64,000 bases of DNA. Source: Hyaloperonospora brassicae (lineage: Eukaryota; Oomycota; Peronosporomycetes; Peronosporales; Peronosporaceae). Under the pieces are notes generated by a model. That model did not search any database. It saw only the letters and a list, made by a program, of their open reading frames with translations, and was not told the DNA's origin. The position numbers and the translations under genes are program-made. The stretch lies in the NCBI GenBank assembly GCA_947650285.1, contig CANTFL010000320.1:434001-498000 (forward strand), read 5' to 3'. This document shows, piece after piece, positions 11,074 through 24,422 of this stretch (position 1 is the stretch's first letter; every line of letters starts with the position of its first letter).

Positions 11074-12754
11074 ACGTCTGCGTATCATGATTTCTTTGTT
11101 AAGTGGACTATAAATAACGCGAACGATAATTATATGACGAACTTGGAATTTAAGTAAGCTTTTAATTCGCTTTATGTTATGGTTTAAAGCGATAGAGATG
11201 AGCATCAACCTCAATAAATATAACCTTTTAATGCAGCTAAAGTCTTGCATCATTAATTTACAATCGAAATATCGTTGAATAGAAAAAAGCGCGATAAAAC
11301 TTTATGAGATATACACATGTACGAGGTACTTTTCTTGCAATGCGTTTAAAGTGATATAAATCATCATTCCGTGGGCTGCATGCCAGCTTATCGTGCCGTC
11401 TTATAATAGCTAAAATTTCTGTTTTTTTACGCGTGGCGAAAGTTTCGCTATATTATCTATCGCAGTGATAATTCGAGTCAACATATAATCCGTAGCTGTA
11501 TTCCGTCGTATGCTAAGATCGAAAAGGTTGCCGCCCGTATGCAATATTGTGTTTTGATTAAAGTTAGGTATCCATATACCTTTAAGGCAGTCGTCGACAC
11601 TTGTGCGATTGTGCATCAGGATAAGGTATTACAAAAGCGCTTTAGGCGCAAGATATCAGAATGAACCACTTCTATAAAAAAGCCTTCCGTACATCACATT
11701 GTATTAAAGACTTGTTTGCCATTGTTAAGTAAATCAATTTTAAGTACAGACTTCCGTAAAGTATTGTAAAATTAATGGTGTATATGACGCATTTCCCTAA
11801 TGCTTCCCTTTTTTGTGTTCCATGGGATATAAGAGTACCATTAGTAGGTCTACGAAGTTATTGTTAAGAGTCCGCGGCATGATAGTATCGGTTAAAAATT
11901 TACATTAATGATGCATTGAGCATCGCCACGTGCTTCCTTCGGCGAGCCCACCTCGAGCTGTTTGTGCTATCAAGCCGCAATTTATACTTGATTGGATGTT
12001 TTTTAAATTTTAAACCAAATTTGGGGAGGGGTTAGATGAAATAACTCATTCCAGCCGTTTATCATTATGCTTACAAAATGTTAATGCGTTATGTCTATAC
12101 ACACCTCATCGTGCTAATTAAGTTCAATTTCATCTTATGTACAGATTTTGCCTGGATAGAGAATTCGCATTCTTGCGTTTTAGCCTATTCTTCTAAAATC
12201 ATATTTGTCATTTTGTTTTTATAATTGTGACGTTATATACATGAACTGGGCCGAACGTCAGAGCCTGCACCCTTGTGTTTTTTTTATTTAGTTACTAATC
12301 GTCTTATAAATCTTCATGAGCGTAAGAACACCTCGGCAAATCTCAGCCGCACTGTCTTCGTCAGTTAGGCATTGCAGGATGGCGCCGGATTTTGCCGTGA
12401 ACCATAGTGCGACTTTCAATATATTAAGATCTGGAGATTTTTGTCCGTGGGGGCGCCGTCGTGATGTCTTGCGAAGCCTTGTTCGGTGCTGGTACACTTG
12501 TTGTCTAGCATATTTACGGCTAGTTTGCGTTCGCATGTATATACATGATATATTATTGTAAGTTCGTTCGATTTGATACCATATCTAGACATTATTACAG
12601 GTCGTGTTTATAAAACATGTCGAATTGAATATATGAAATAGAGTACCACATATTATTTTCATGATTCTGGTAAGTGCTATTCATCTCCTAATCTTTCACG
12701 TGCGATTTATATTGCTCGATCTAATTAGAAAAGCCATTTAATGCATTCGATTTT
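11074..12754. other. AT-rich intergenic region with one GC-richer patch
   Basis: No gene recognised. At 12288-12561 a GC-richer patch is open on both strands (81-82 codons each). It has no domain I recognise and no homologous copy elsewhere in the window, so I do not call a gene there. Confidence 0.5.
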
Positions 12755-13099
12755 TTAATGCACGAACATAGGTTGATTGGTTCGGTGAGGTATATTTGAG
12801 TATGCGAACGACCGACCATATCCGGTATATTTCAGCCTTTTTTTGAGAATTAAGGCAGGTTTTTCAGCTACTGTGAAAACCTTAGTGCAATTGTAACCTT
12901 TAGGGATCGTTGTGCATATTGCGGGATTTTCACCAGGAGTCTTCATCTTTAAGTATAGGCCTTCTGCACCACTGCCCGAGGGAACCACACTATCAATGCA
13001 CGAGCATCTATTTTGACGGTGTGGCTCTACTGTAATCAGACCTGTCATCCAAAATATATAATATATACGAGTTTTTGCATAAGTGTTTAGAATAAGCAC
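12755..13099 (-). pseudogene. Relic of a small cysteine-containing protein gene (function unknown)
   Basis: A 114-codon open frame on the minus strand in otherwise AT-rich desert. The C-terminal two thirds reads like real protein: NRCSCIDSVVPSGSGAEG, PAICTTIPKGYNCTKVF, then LKKRLKYTGYGRSFAY and PHRTNQPM. There are four cysteines in about 60 residues. The N-terminal part looks out of frame and shows no clean signal peptide. A diverged copy of the same DNA lies at about 47880-48140, on the same strand, inside the integrase region of element B. Its translation keeps KK.L..TGY...F.Y...PHRT, so selection or descent acted at protein level at some time. It could be a secreted protein fragment or an unrecognised transposon; I cannot tell which. 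Confidence 0.45.
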
Positions 13100-16000
13100 T
13101 TATTCAGCAAAGCTATATATTGCTGCAAGAACCCTATTCATATTTTGCATCGAATAATCCATAATGTTAATATCTTTTAGATCCCTGGTTTATGTAATTA
13201 TAAACAGATAAACCCCCAAGCATTTTGACTTTGGTTTTTTTAAACGTCCAATAACAGAGATGGACAAAATCCCCTCTTTAGACCATTTGGCTATAAAAAG
13301 GCGCTATATGGCTTGGCCTTACTGTACCTAGTGCTTCTACAACCATGATTATAGTTGGTTAGGTGTTTTCCTGATGAGGTGCTTAAGTTTTAAAATTTAA
13401 ATTACGAACAAATTAGGACAGGGTAGTGGTAAAGTGTGATCAAATTAGTTTTATTGCGAAGTATCGCTTTTGCGACCAGTGATGGCTTTACGATGAAGTC
13501 CGACTCAATATATACTTTCACAAACAAATAAAAGTTTTAGACGTACGTAACGTTTTCGCGAAATAATTCATGATTTTGTTATAGAGCTCACTAGAGAGTA
13601 GTGGTAATGCGGTGAGAATATATTTTTATAGCCAACAGTTTCACCATTTTGATCGATAATTGACTTTCTGCAAACGTTGGCGTCATATTTTAGAACTATT
13701 TGAATAGTTATGCCATCTTTACGACATCCACATTAATAGTCACATATTGAAAAATATGTCACAAAAGCGGGGGCCTTTTACAATAAAATGTATATTGTAA
13801 TTTATAAGCTACATACAAAGTCCGGATACAGGAAAATACATCTTGTGGAACGCTGTCATTATTATAGGCCAAAAGCGAATAATACAATGCATCCAAGATT
13901 TAAATACATTTAAAATTCCCATTGTAACCGAACGTCTATTCCGTCAAATGTAGCAAATTGCCGTCCTCATCTTAAAACACGGTCATAGTAATGTCGTAAG
14001 CAGCTGTCGTGTGGTTAGGGTGACCAATTCAGGTAATATACGTCGGTTTAGTGTTTGTATCATCATCAAATGACTCAGACATAAAAATATTATAAGCTTG
14101 ATCAGTTTATTTATAATTGTCCAATAGATATAGAGGTTTCAAAAATGGGGCTGTTAATTTTTGCGCTACAGAATTAAATCCAAAATCTAGAGATTAAAGA
14201 TGTAAATAATTTGGGTAAAAGTTTATGTTCGCAGTATATTTAGCTCAAATCAAGGCCTGAAGTATTCGGCCACGGGATGATAAGTTGACTTTGGCCCGTC
14301 CATGCATAAAAAAGGGTTTGCCTCGAGAACACACTCTGCGGTGGAAATGGACTAACGATTGTATATCGTCTACGGCTGTAGCGGCGCGGAGTATGATACG
14401 GGAGAAACACAAAAAAGGCATAATGAAGCGAGAAGAGCAACCGGTCACGGCAGAAAGTGAATACTGATGACTTGTAGCTTTGTTCTATTTGTCTTGAACC
14501 CTATCACAAGATACCGACAACGATTCCGACCTATCGCAACAAACGCTGGCTTACGTGTCGTACATTGTGTCTAATACTATGAATAAGCTCAACATAAAAA
14601 TAAGGAAACATAAATTTGTACGCTGAGTCAGACGTATGCTTAGCTTAAAATTGAGAGATCAAGTCATTAAAGTCAATCGCAAAACTTCCTTTGAAGCTCG
14701 CGGAGAAGGCGTATGATGAATATATTCAGCTCTTAAATTACTTACGCCAGTGTTAGAGCCTGCATCGTGTTCTTGGTAAGTCTCATATTTATGCGGAATG
14801 GCTTTGTTAGGCTCTTTATGTGTAAATGAGAAAAGTTTTGAATGTCTTTTTACAATTCTCCATACATAATAGACCGCATCATGGAAACGGCCATGCAGCT
14901 GCAAAGCGACAAAGGTTGCGAGTAACGGGAATTTCCGATAAAGTTTTCGATAAATATATTTTAAAGATCGAGGATAGGTTACCGTGCACTTCTGACCTGG
15001 TTGGCTATGAAAAAATAATTTTCACATGTCAGTATAGAAAACAATCTGTATTCTAAGAATCAGCCTTTTTTACAAGTCTTGAGGTAAATAGTTGACCCAA
15101 GTCCAATAAATGGACTTCTGCATGTGAAGAAAGAGGTGTTGAATCCATAAATGACTCATTCAAGCAAAATAGACCACACATCTGCGACACAAAACACACA
15201 TGCGCTCGATAGTACAATATGATATATCTATAGAAAAACGAAAGGCGGAAGAATGTGGACGACTAGAATATATTTACTGTGATTTTCCGGTCTACGAGCA
15301 GAAGAATTAGGCGTTCCAACTTCTTTGCGTAGATGTCGGCTGCATAATTGTTACAAAGTGAAATACGCGGCCATAATTACCTTCCATTAGTTCAAATACC
15401 AAAGTTAAAGGAATCCGAACGCCATTGCAATTTGTACTACGCTGAGGCGTCGATAACTTAGATAAAAGGATGACTCTTCTACCCAAAGGAGTGTTTGGCA
15501 AGACTTTATTGTGTGCACAGTAGTATTCGGTTTAAGATATGATATAACTTCTATAAAACTAAATTACAAGGTAAGTATGTAGTACCTCCAGTGAAGAAGA
15601 CCTTAAGCGTAAATGGTGCGAGCTATCATAAAAAAGAGGGACGGCGTATCTGCTGCAAAAACAATTTCTTTTTTCGTGGAAGCGCAAATTTTTATAACGC
15701 ATAAGTAAATTATAACAGATTTTTGCTGCGAATATCAAGACAAAGGGCCACTATTGACATTTAAACATTATTGAATCTTAGCAACGATAGCATCGATGAT
15801 TAGAATCAAAAAAACGATAAAGGAGATATAGTTTATATAGTATCGATACATTTATACTTCTGCTAACAGAAAAAGTTTGTCTGCAGCATGCGTCTTCGGA
15901 CAGATCACAATCGAAGAAAAATATATATCGATATCATATAATTGCGGTCAATCGAATAAGGAAATGTGTAACGTCCTGAGATCGACAACAAATATTTTCG

Positions 16001-17206
16001 CAGATACCTCAGATATATAGGAAGAGGTAACAAAGTAAATTTAGCATGTAATCTTGGCGTAGCTCTGCAGAGATCTTCATAAACTAGCCCGATCGATAAT
16101 AAGAACTCACAACCTAATGAAAACTGATTTGCTAAAGAAAGCGTACAGTCAGAGCAATCTGATAGATGGTGAATAGGTAATTTAAAACTGCTTCCCATGT
16201 AATTGAAGAGCACGGTTACTGACCTGTATTTTGAAGTTGGAGTGTCAAGAGACGTGTATAGCTTCATCGAGACGTAATTCATAGACCAAGCGATATATTT
16301 CATGAGCACTATGATACAAGATAAGCCTTTCGCACGGCAATGCTGATTAGTGTTGCTATGAGATTGAAGTCTCGAATTTATCCTGGTGATAAAAATTCGC
16401 TGTGAGCGAGACGCTTACGTGATAAAGGCAATCTAAATAGAATTTTTAATGCTACATACGGAGAAATGTGTCGTTATACACTGCAAGTATTTGCACAGAT
16501 CAATCAAAAAAAATTAACTTATGTGAGTATGCGTGAGGAGGAACCGTTTGTGGTTTATCTTCCCTATCGCAAATTGATTTGCGGATAAAAACATAGCCAT
16601 TATTAAAGATTAAAATAGTTGTATGATTTTGGTGAGCTGTCTATCGTGTTGCGAGTACTACTGCGAGGCATACTAAACTGTAGCGAATCAAATTATAAAC
16701 TTTATAATGAAGAATACTTAAAACACGAATATTGTGATTAGAGACAACCTTTACGTAGACTTTAATTTTCGCAGATGCGATCTTGGTAGGTAATTGCTAT
16801 ACGCGACATTCGGTAGCATACCATTTTTACACTTTGAACACGAATATTGCGGAAGATAATTTGATGCAGCTGTTGCAAAGTAAAGAACTAAAGCAGAGAA
16901 ATTATATTGTCACAGCTTAAAACAAAATAACATTTGGCCTAGAGGGGTACTAAAGGATCCAAATTCTACGCGAATATGACAAAAGCGATTTCTATTAACA
17001 TTTGAGATTAATATTAATATGCAAGAATGTAATCAGATATTAAAATAATTCGATGTATGCGCATAAATCACACCATCATCAACTCGCAATGCATAATTAA
17101 GAATGTAGCAAATGCTCTGATCGCCTTGTAGTTAAATCACTAGAGTAATGGATGCGCTTACAAAAATTCAATGCTAATACGAAATTATTTTACTTTTCGC
17201 TTACTC
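13100..17206. other. AT-rich intergenic region, no gene seen
   Basis: Long AT-rich stretch with short open frames only, for example 14240-14467, open on both strands, and 15905-16309 on the minus strand (134 codons of low-complexity hydrophobic, Y/L-rich sequence typical of chance AT-rich frames). No domain, LTR or array recognised. Confidence 0.55.
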
Positions 17207-18150
17207 TGGGTATAATAGTGAAGTTATTTTTATTTGTAACACAACAGGCTCAGCTTTAAAACACAACAATCGCCGAGGTTAGTCGGCTCACAGGCTAGTA
17301 CGTTAGGATAAATCGTTACGTGGTTCGCCCATTCGGTTTCAGTTGTAAATCTCGCCTGATTAATTCCTTACAATCAATCTTTTAGAAGCCTGCCTGAGCT
17401 CAGCAGCCTTGAAACCTCTCTCTTCCTGTAAAATCACACGAACAGGTGGAAGCCGACGCTTACGCGTTTTGACAGGTCACCGGGCGCAGTGTACGCTCGA
17501 CTAGAAGAATAACAGTGCCCTCGGCTGAGGCCCACCGGCTCGTCATTCAGACAAGTCTTTGCAAACGAAGCCTTCCTTAAAAGGCTCTCCGGATCGTCGC
17601 TGACAAAATTCACAACGGTACATGTTACTGAGTGCTAATGGATCGTCAGCAACGATACCCCTTCTTCTACTGGTATCGAGCGTTACCCAACCCAGGCTTT
17701 CCTAATCTCTTGGCACTACTAGTCGATAATTTTTCACGATATGTTCATCGATGTTCGACGACAGGCATAATCTACCCCACGCAGGGACTTACCTAACGTC
17801 TACGCTGTCTTGGACTTAAGAAATTCTGCACTATATTGGTTTTTCTCTTTTGCTATATCGCAGACCTGGTGGAGATGGCTATCTATCCTTCCCTATTTCT
17901 TGTATAAATGATGCGATGTATCTGTCGTTCGATCTTATCGCATTATGCACTGTAAACAGATTCGCCTAGACTAGAGTAGATAAGACTTGGGTAAAGTCCA
18001 CGCTTGATTCGCCGACACTAAAGCTGACGACACTTGAGCCGCCGACAATCGAATTGCCAAGTCTAAAGTCGTTGGCACTTGTGTCGATGGCTCTTGATAT
18101 ACTTAGCCCCACACTGATATCAAGAGGTAGAAATTCTCTACATTACAACA
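17207..18150 (-). repeat. 3' LTR of element A (left copy)
   Basis: Starts TGGGTATAATAGTG and ends CATTACAACA on the plus strand. It aligns to 51883-52882. The central block 17380-17960 is almost identical to 52060-52650, while the first 160 bp and the final minisatellite-like stretch (17990-18120, units like CTTGAGTCGCCGACA) are clearly diverged. It also aligns to the element D LTR. It is the 3' LTR because the element is read on the minus strand. Confidence 0.8.
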
Positions 18151-18175
18151 CCCCAGTTGTGATACGAACCTGGGG
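18151..18175. other. Short hairpin at the internal edge of the A 3' LTR
   Basis: CCCCAG and CTGGGG are separated by 13 nt and directly abut the LTR end. On the minus strand the CTGGGG side is where a polypurine tract would be expected, so it may be a short remnant of that primer. Confidence 0.4.
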
Positions 18176-18226
18176 CCGTGTGTCTCGGCCATTCTCAATA
18201 TCTCCACTTTAGTTCGTCAAACCGGA

Positions 18227-21200
18227 ATGTCCCGTTGTTACATGGTACAAAACGCCATGATGATGCTGTCCTTCATTATCTCCGCGGCTATATACTTGTT
18301 CTCTACTAAGTGGTATGTTGTATTTTGTCTATATCAGTCTGTCGACGATCCACTATCGACGAAACATGAGACACGGCTTGAAATTGATCCGCCGTCGTCA
18401 TCCATGCTTGATTCTTCCACTCCGTCGGTAATCGACGGAGCACCTCGTGAACGGCGACCATCTTCATCGTTGAATAAATTTGAAAGTGAGTCATCAAGCC
18501 TGGATTATTATTAGAAGTATTTGTTAAAAAAAACTTCTCGTGACCATTCTGTGTCTGGCATCATCTCTACCGACTCCGTCCAAGATGCGTCTTTTTTCGA
18601 CCAAGGTTCTTGATCTTCGCTGGATACGCTGAATACCCGTCGCTACTTTCTGGGCATCGACAATCTCATGCGACGTCGCGGAGTCGAATCGATTGATCGA
18701 ATCTTGACCATAATTAAATTTCCTCGCCCCTTTCTGAACACGTCATTACTACAGACGATCCTTCGAGTAAGCACGCTAGATCGCTTTCATTTGTTAATAA
18801 ATACTAGAGTAGGTCCAGTCATCAACCACGACACGGATATCGCGGCTATGTGCGTCAGTCTTTTCCCAATTTACCTACAAAATGCTTCCCGCCGTCGGCG
18901 GACGCAAGCTGCCGTCTCAAATACGTTGAAGTTGCAGTATCAATTGTCAACGACTGATAAAGAGTCTTAGACCTTAAGGTCTGCGACGCTCAAGACAACC
19001 AAGCTGATTGACTCGTTCCACAAGCCGATATAAGCTCTCAAATTGTCCGCGAGCCAGACAGCTAAGCATCGGGATTATGAGCTGTCCGCTAATATAAATG
19101 CACGTGATCGCATGACCAACAAGCTTAAGAGCGACCTTGTCAATGCTGATGCTAATTACAACACTGACCAGGGCGTGACGGCTGGTTACTTCCGGTAGCT
19201 TAAAGACGCAAAGATGACCTTGTGCAACGGAGATGAACATGCGATTTTGCTTATGCGAAGAACCGTAAGTTCTTAGCAAGAGGCCATCCGACAACAAAAA
19301 CGTTTCAGCTGCGTCGTGGCAATATAAATTGTTCGCTGGATCCCAATCTTGCGATGGCTGCAGCGGTTGATTTTAAAGTTCCTGGATTTGCTCATCGAGA
19401 TATGGACATCAACTCGAATTTGTGTCGGCTTCTCGCTCCTCAATTTCTTGATGGCATTCTATATGATGGGTCGATGACATTTCGGAACATGGTTTCGCGG
19501 CACGATCCATCGTCTGCTCCCATCACGCCAGCGTTAGCTCGGGATACCATGATAAATCTGTTTTGTCCTTTCGCTTCTTTGACGTTTTTGCGACGCCTGG
19601 CCTTTATGTCTGGCCGATGGTCGGTATCGTTATCATCTTTTTTCGTGGCTGCCGTGCCCTATACTTCTTTGTCGTCAACTGCTGCGACTATAGACGTGCT
19701 TCTTCGTCGTCGACTACTGTGACCGTCGGCGTAGCGTCTTCGTTGTCGACTGATGTGATTGTCGGCGAGGCGTTTTTGTCGACGATATTTTCTATAACTT
19801 CTCTGATACGACGATCGACTGCGTTTGCTTCTAAAGTGGAATTCAGTTTAAGTACGGATCCGAATCCGCCTTACTAGATGGATTCATCATCTACGGCTAG
19901 GTCGGAGCGGGGAAGTGGAAACACATTGTCGGACATTTTTTATACATTCCGTTAGTTAAATCGTTGACTCATGGACTTGGTGCTCTTTATCTAACTATCC
20001 CGAATCTCAAAGTTGTATCAACGCTTTCAACCGATGAGTCGGCTGATGGAGTTAATTCGTTTATACTGACTCCCGCACGTTCCGCTGTGACGCATTTTTT
20101 TCGCGCCTAAGCTGGCGAACCTTGCTCAAAAAGCATGTTTCGGCTGCTACTTTGACGTCTCAGCTTCTACGGTTGTACAAACGAAATGTTATTCCATGCA
20201 ATCACACGTTTTTGCTCTCACACGACTTGCGTCGCCATCGTCAGTTCTACAAGCCAAGTCGCGTTGAAAGTGGGTACGGCCCGTCCTTGAGTCACAATTG
20301 TTTACCAAGTTATCCAAGAAGATCAATTCTCTAAAGCTTTTCACACAACCGGAGCGATACAAGGTGTATATTACACCTGCTGCCCCCGCCTCATCACCTA
20401 TTATAATATGAACGCGCCGGTCTTCCGCAATTGTGTCCGTACCAAAAACCACGGTTGCTCCTGTGCCGCCGGTAAAAGCTCAAGCTGCTACGATGCATGA
20501 CTCGTCAGTATTCACCGCGATTCCTTCGTCGACTAAAGCCATATCTGACGTGGTGCCATCGACATCGCCTAATGTTTTTCTATTATTCCAACTGGCGGGT
20601 TTTACGTCGTTCCTACTAGCTGGTCGTCTCCTGGGTCTTCCAAGAAAAAAGAAAGGTGTCCTACTTCCATCCCTAGTACAGTTACTGTTCCAACCTCCCC
20701 TGCGGACGTCCCTGCTGTCTCAACTTACGTGTCTCTTTACACGCTCATGTAAAAGGAAGACAAAAGCTACCGTCTTCCCGTAGACTCTGTCTGTGTTATC
20801 ACTGCTGTCGAATGATTATCTGAATCACTGGTGGACGACCCACCAGTTCACCGAAAAAGAAAAAAGAATCAGCGGTCCGAAGAAAATCCTTAGAAAATAG
20901 TCAGGAAATAGATTGTCGGCTACTTCTTCGTCAACGTCACCTCATTGGTTGGCATCGAGAGATACTGGGTTTAAGACCCCATCTCCGCAGGAGTGACTGC
21001 TGATGTTTATTTACCTGAAACATTAGCGGTTTTGTGATCTCTTTTTTGTACTCGTGCGTGTCAAGTGGTAGCTTGGAAATCGGGGTCGACTCCTGTAATG
21101 CGAGCGAGCCAGGATATTCCGTTCTTTAATATCGGGTCAGCTCTATGCTGGTTGCGTATCACGTCGCCTCAGTCCCCCATCTTTTAGGTGCCCGTTGGAT

Positions 21201-22163
21201 CGAAGTCGTTCGCCTCTCCCACCCCGTTTCATATGCAGTGCCATTCGAGTGTGCTGACGTGTACGATCCCTCGCATTCGTGCTAGCGCACGCTGGCTTAT
21301 TTCCACGAAAACCTGTATTTATGAGGGGTCTCAAGCTCGGTGAAGCTCAAGATAGTCTCTTCCGTCCTCCCCAATCTTCTCATTCCAATTCTATATGGAC
21401 TTGGTGGCTAACTCGTGGGTCAAATTTTGCATTAACGTGATCCAGCGCGGTATGTCCGCACCGATGCTTGTCCAAAATATTTGTAGCTTTGTTGAAGCGC
21501 ACGCATTAAGTCTTTGAATCGGGTGTTCTGATGGGCATGCACCCAATGCAACCCTATTCGATCGACTGAAGACAAGTCCTGAATGTATATCTTGGGTTGA
21601 GTATGACGTCGCTCGCAAGCGACGTAAGGATCTTCTGCAGAAGGTCGCGGAAAACTTGAGAATTGTCTTGCAAGATGCGATGTCTGCAAAGTCTTCTCGT
21701 GGAACCAAACCCATGCTTGACTTCGAATCGTTATTTGAGCCGTCAGTAGCTGTACCCGACCATTGATAATGCGTAGACTCCTGAGGGTGTCGACCGGATT
21801 AATGAGCTTGAAGCGCTTGACAAAGTTAAACACTGGTGTAAATAGTGGATGTCTCGCTTATCGGAGCACCCCTACCCAAGTTTTTTTGTCCTTGCAGTCA
21901 GGCGTTTCCTGTATTCTCTCCACTCAATACGTCTAAAAGCGACGTGGTATATTTTATCGTCGAAGATGACGACGAATGCGAATTTTCCCCTCCGATCATA
22001 TTCTCTGCTCTCGAACCCAAAAGTCGCTATAGTAATTATTGTTTTGTCGACGTTTCTGACTTTGTCTCTACACTTTCAGCTGCAGGTTACAGCTCGTCAG
22101 CTGCAGACATTCAGCCGCCTTTGCTCTGACTTCTTGCTATCATTAAATTTAATTCATCTTTGA
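18227..22163 (+). pseudogene. Antisense coding-like region of element A (unknown protein, degenerate)
   Basis: A series of plus-strand open blocks opposite to gag-pol, starting with an ATG 76 bp after the LTR. The first block (18227-18514, 95 aa) is Ser/Pro/Glu-rich with DPPSSSMLDSSTPSV. The next (18668-18970) ends in a basic RRRRTQAA stretch. A likely coiled-coil segment follows (18990-19280). Then comes a compact domain (about 19290-19600) with LRRGNINCSLDPNLAM, DFKVPGFAHRDMDI and LLAPQFLDG. Further blocks include 20433-20783, a C-terminal region at about 21380-21760, and an acidic tail VYFIVEDDDECEFSPP (about 21930-21990). It carries several stops and frameshifts. Element C has a similarly placed region at 32551-36440 with a matching acidic tail. 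It could be an accessory, gag-like or regulatory protein. I do not recognise the family. Confidence 0.5.
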
Positions 22164-22863
22164 CTTCATGCAACGTCACACTTTGACGCAGTAGCTTCAC
22201 TTATCCTTTTGCCTGCTAGTCTTCACAAAATGTGAGTATGTGTGGCACTGGTGTATATACCATTTGTCTGCGACTTGCTTCATTTGCAGACGACTCTCCC
22301 TTTTCTTTCGCCTCAAGTAGTCGAGCAAAAAGATTTTACATGATAGGTGGTTAATAACTCCCACGTGGTTTCATAGTATCATTCCCAAGACTAAGAACTT
22401 CCGCTAGCTTCTGTCATTAGTCGTCAACCTTTTCGTGTCATCGGAGAGTATGGTTTTGACCTCGTATCGACCACTGAAACTAACAGAATTTCAGCTATCT
22501 TCCGCCAGTAATTCTTCTTTAAAGTCATGTCAATAAGTGTACACTAATCCGTTCACCAAATACGTCGTTCAACGTTCCGCTCATCTTGTCACATTCTTTA
22601 ATACCGTCACGTGGACAATCCGGTAGAATCGATATCCGCTTCTATCTTTTATCTCCCGTTTTACCTTAACCGTTTCATTGAATTTTTTCAATTGCAAAGG
22701 ATTATGCCACCTTTGTGCTAGCTTCTATATATAGCTTAGGCTTCACCCGTTCCATTAAAGCCGCAATTGGTCTTCTCTTCCAACCGTGACTTTATGCGTT
22801 ACCTTTGCCGTCGCGTTTTGAGCTCTGTTGCCACCCTTTTATATAATTTGATCTAATAGCGCC

Positions 22864-23790
22864 TTATCCGTACTGCTCAATATCATGTTTGGCGTTCGTT
22901 GAATTTTTTCTAACAGCGTCATGGGCTGTGTTGATGTACCAATCTGCTTCAAACCTAGTGGTAGAGTCTGTGTGTCGGACGCACGGGACTGAATTTGGTG
23001 ATAATATAGATTGTCTGTTCGTTTCTTGTTCCTTCACATTTCGTACCATCTCCAAAAACTTACTCTAGCCTCCTTAATGTTAAACATAGCTCCACAAGGC
23101 GGTTTCAATCTATTGCTGATCGATCATCGGACGTTAAATAATCCAAATGACATCTGCGACCGTCAAATTATTAAAGAGCACACAAAAGCCAAAATATGTC
23201 ACGCTGTCTTCGTCATCATTATCGCCTAGACCTAACTAGCAGCGTCTAAGAATAAAAACAATAACATCCTTCCATTTCCGTAAGCAGATAGTTAACCAGA
23301 GGTATTGATTATTTCATGCCAACCGTCAAAGCATTGGCCATGTTGTAGTCAATACACAAACATTTTTTCACTTCATTCTGCTTAGGAACAATCAAAATCG
23401 GTGAACTCACGGAATCTGTGCAAAGAAATTATCCCTGCCGTCAAAAGTCCCTACACTAATTCGTGCACCTTTGTCAGGCATAAGGGAGGTACACGTCGAG
23501 CCCGTCGTTGAATAGGATCGTGTTTGTTTTTATCGATATCGCAAATATCTCCGTACGCTGGAGGTGGTAGCGCGTTTCCACTCGAAATCATGATCTGCTC
23601 ATGTTTTTACATCAATTACTTTGGCTTGTTGTTTTTCATATTGATTGATCATACAACATTTTTTACGCCACAGTCCAACTTAGTTGGTGTCAGATCAGTG
23701 AGATCCGACAGAAAGGCAAGCTCGTAGACTTAATCGACCATAATGTCTTCGGTTGGCCAATGCTCAAAATCAGACCGGTCCAACGGCGCA
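22864..23790 (-). pseudogene. pol: Reverse transcriptase of element A (degenerate)
   Basis: Minus-strand relic of the RNA-dependent DNA polymerase domain. The diagnostic strip at about 23324-23362 reads CLCIDYNMANALT, with a preceding SPILIVPK (about 23390), the Gypsy SPWxSPIVIVPKK...LCIDYR region. Before it comes SGNALPPPAYGDICDID, typical of the segment leading into RT. After it comes TTRFEADWYINTAHDAVR (about 22930), which corresponds to the linker before the catalytic box. The catalytic YxDD box itself is not recoverable. Stops and frameshifts are frequent. No RNase H or integrase motif was found between here and the antisense region ending at 22163, so those modules appear deleted. Confidence 0.65.
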
Positions 23791-23802
23791 GTAGATTGCT
23801 CC

Positions 23803-24420
23803 TTATCCAGTAAATCCACACTCAACTCTTATTGGAACCAACAACAATCCTTCTTCGAGTTCGTCGATGGGGTTGATCTCTCTTCTTTGTGACGATATAT
23901 CTGTTTCAGGAACTTCACCTTTTCGACCTCGTTTTGTACTTTTCTCTCCTGACATCTCATCGGACTCGTAAACTAGCTCTTCGAGCAATAGCATGTATTC
24001 ATCGAACTCCGTGGAAGCTGTCGTGGCCGCCAAAGGGAGGCTCAAAATTTTGCTGGTTCATTCTTCGTCACCTTTTACATGCGTGGTAGGTGTCAGATGA
24101 TGATCAGCGAGGTGACTATCACACCCATTTGGTTTAATCCCCGTCTGATCCGTGGAGACAGCTTGAACATATTGTCGTTTTACAATATTTTTAATCTTCA
24201 AGTTACACTCGTTCTTGTTGATCGGACTTTGTGTACTTATAGTCACTACATCTCGACGACGAATGGGACGCGGTAGTGGGTAAATAGATCTTTCAATAGC
24301 CAATAGTATATCGGGACAGCCTTTTCTCATACAAATTATTCTCTTCCTGTCACATTTATATTTTAAAGGTCGTATGCTAGCTCTTACCAATCTATGTACT
24401 AATTAAAATTAACGCATACA
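23803..24420 (-). pseudogene. Distal gag and protease-RT linker of element A
   Basis: Continuation of A's gag after the interruption by element B. At about 24390, a mixed-frame reading resembles the gag segment that follows the capsid block, and joins the part ending at about 50285. The block 23803-24045 (80 aa) holds the acidic EFDEYMLLLEELVYESDEM linker that precedes RT in this lineage. No protease DSGA motif was located, so protease may be lost or too diverged. Confidence 0.5.
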
Positions 24421-24422
24421 TA

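Noticed and set aside
12288..12561. Small gene in a GC-richer patch
   Set aside because: Open on both strands with no family resemblance; more likely a decayed repeat fragment.
15905..16309. 134-codon minus-strand frame as a membrane protein gene
   Set aside because: Composition is what AT-rich DNA gives by chance; no second copy, no start context and no domain could be argued.
23524..24089. Plus-strand open frames at 23524-23727 and 23889-24089 as genes
   Set aside because: They lie opposite the A RT and linker coding on the minus strand, which shows family motifs.
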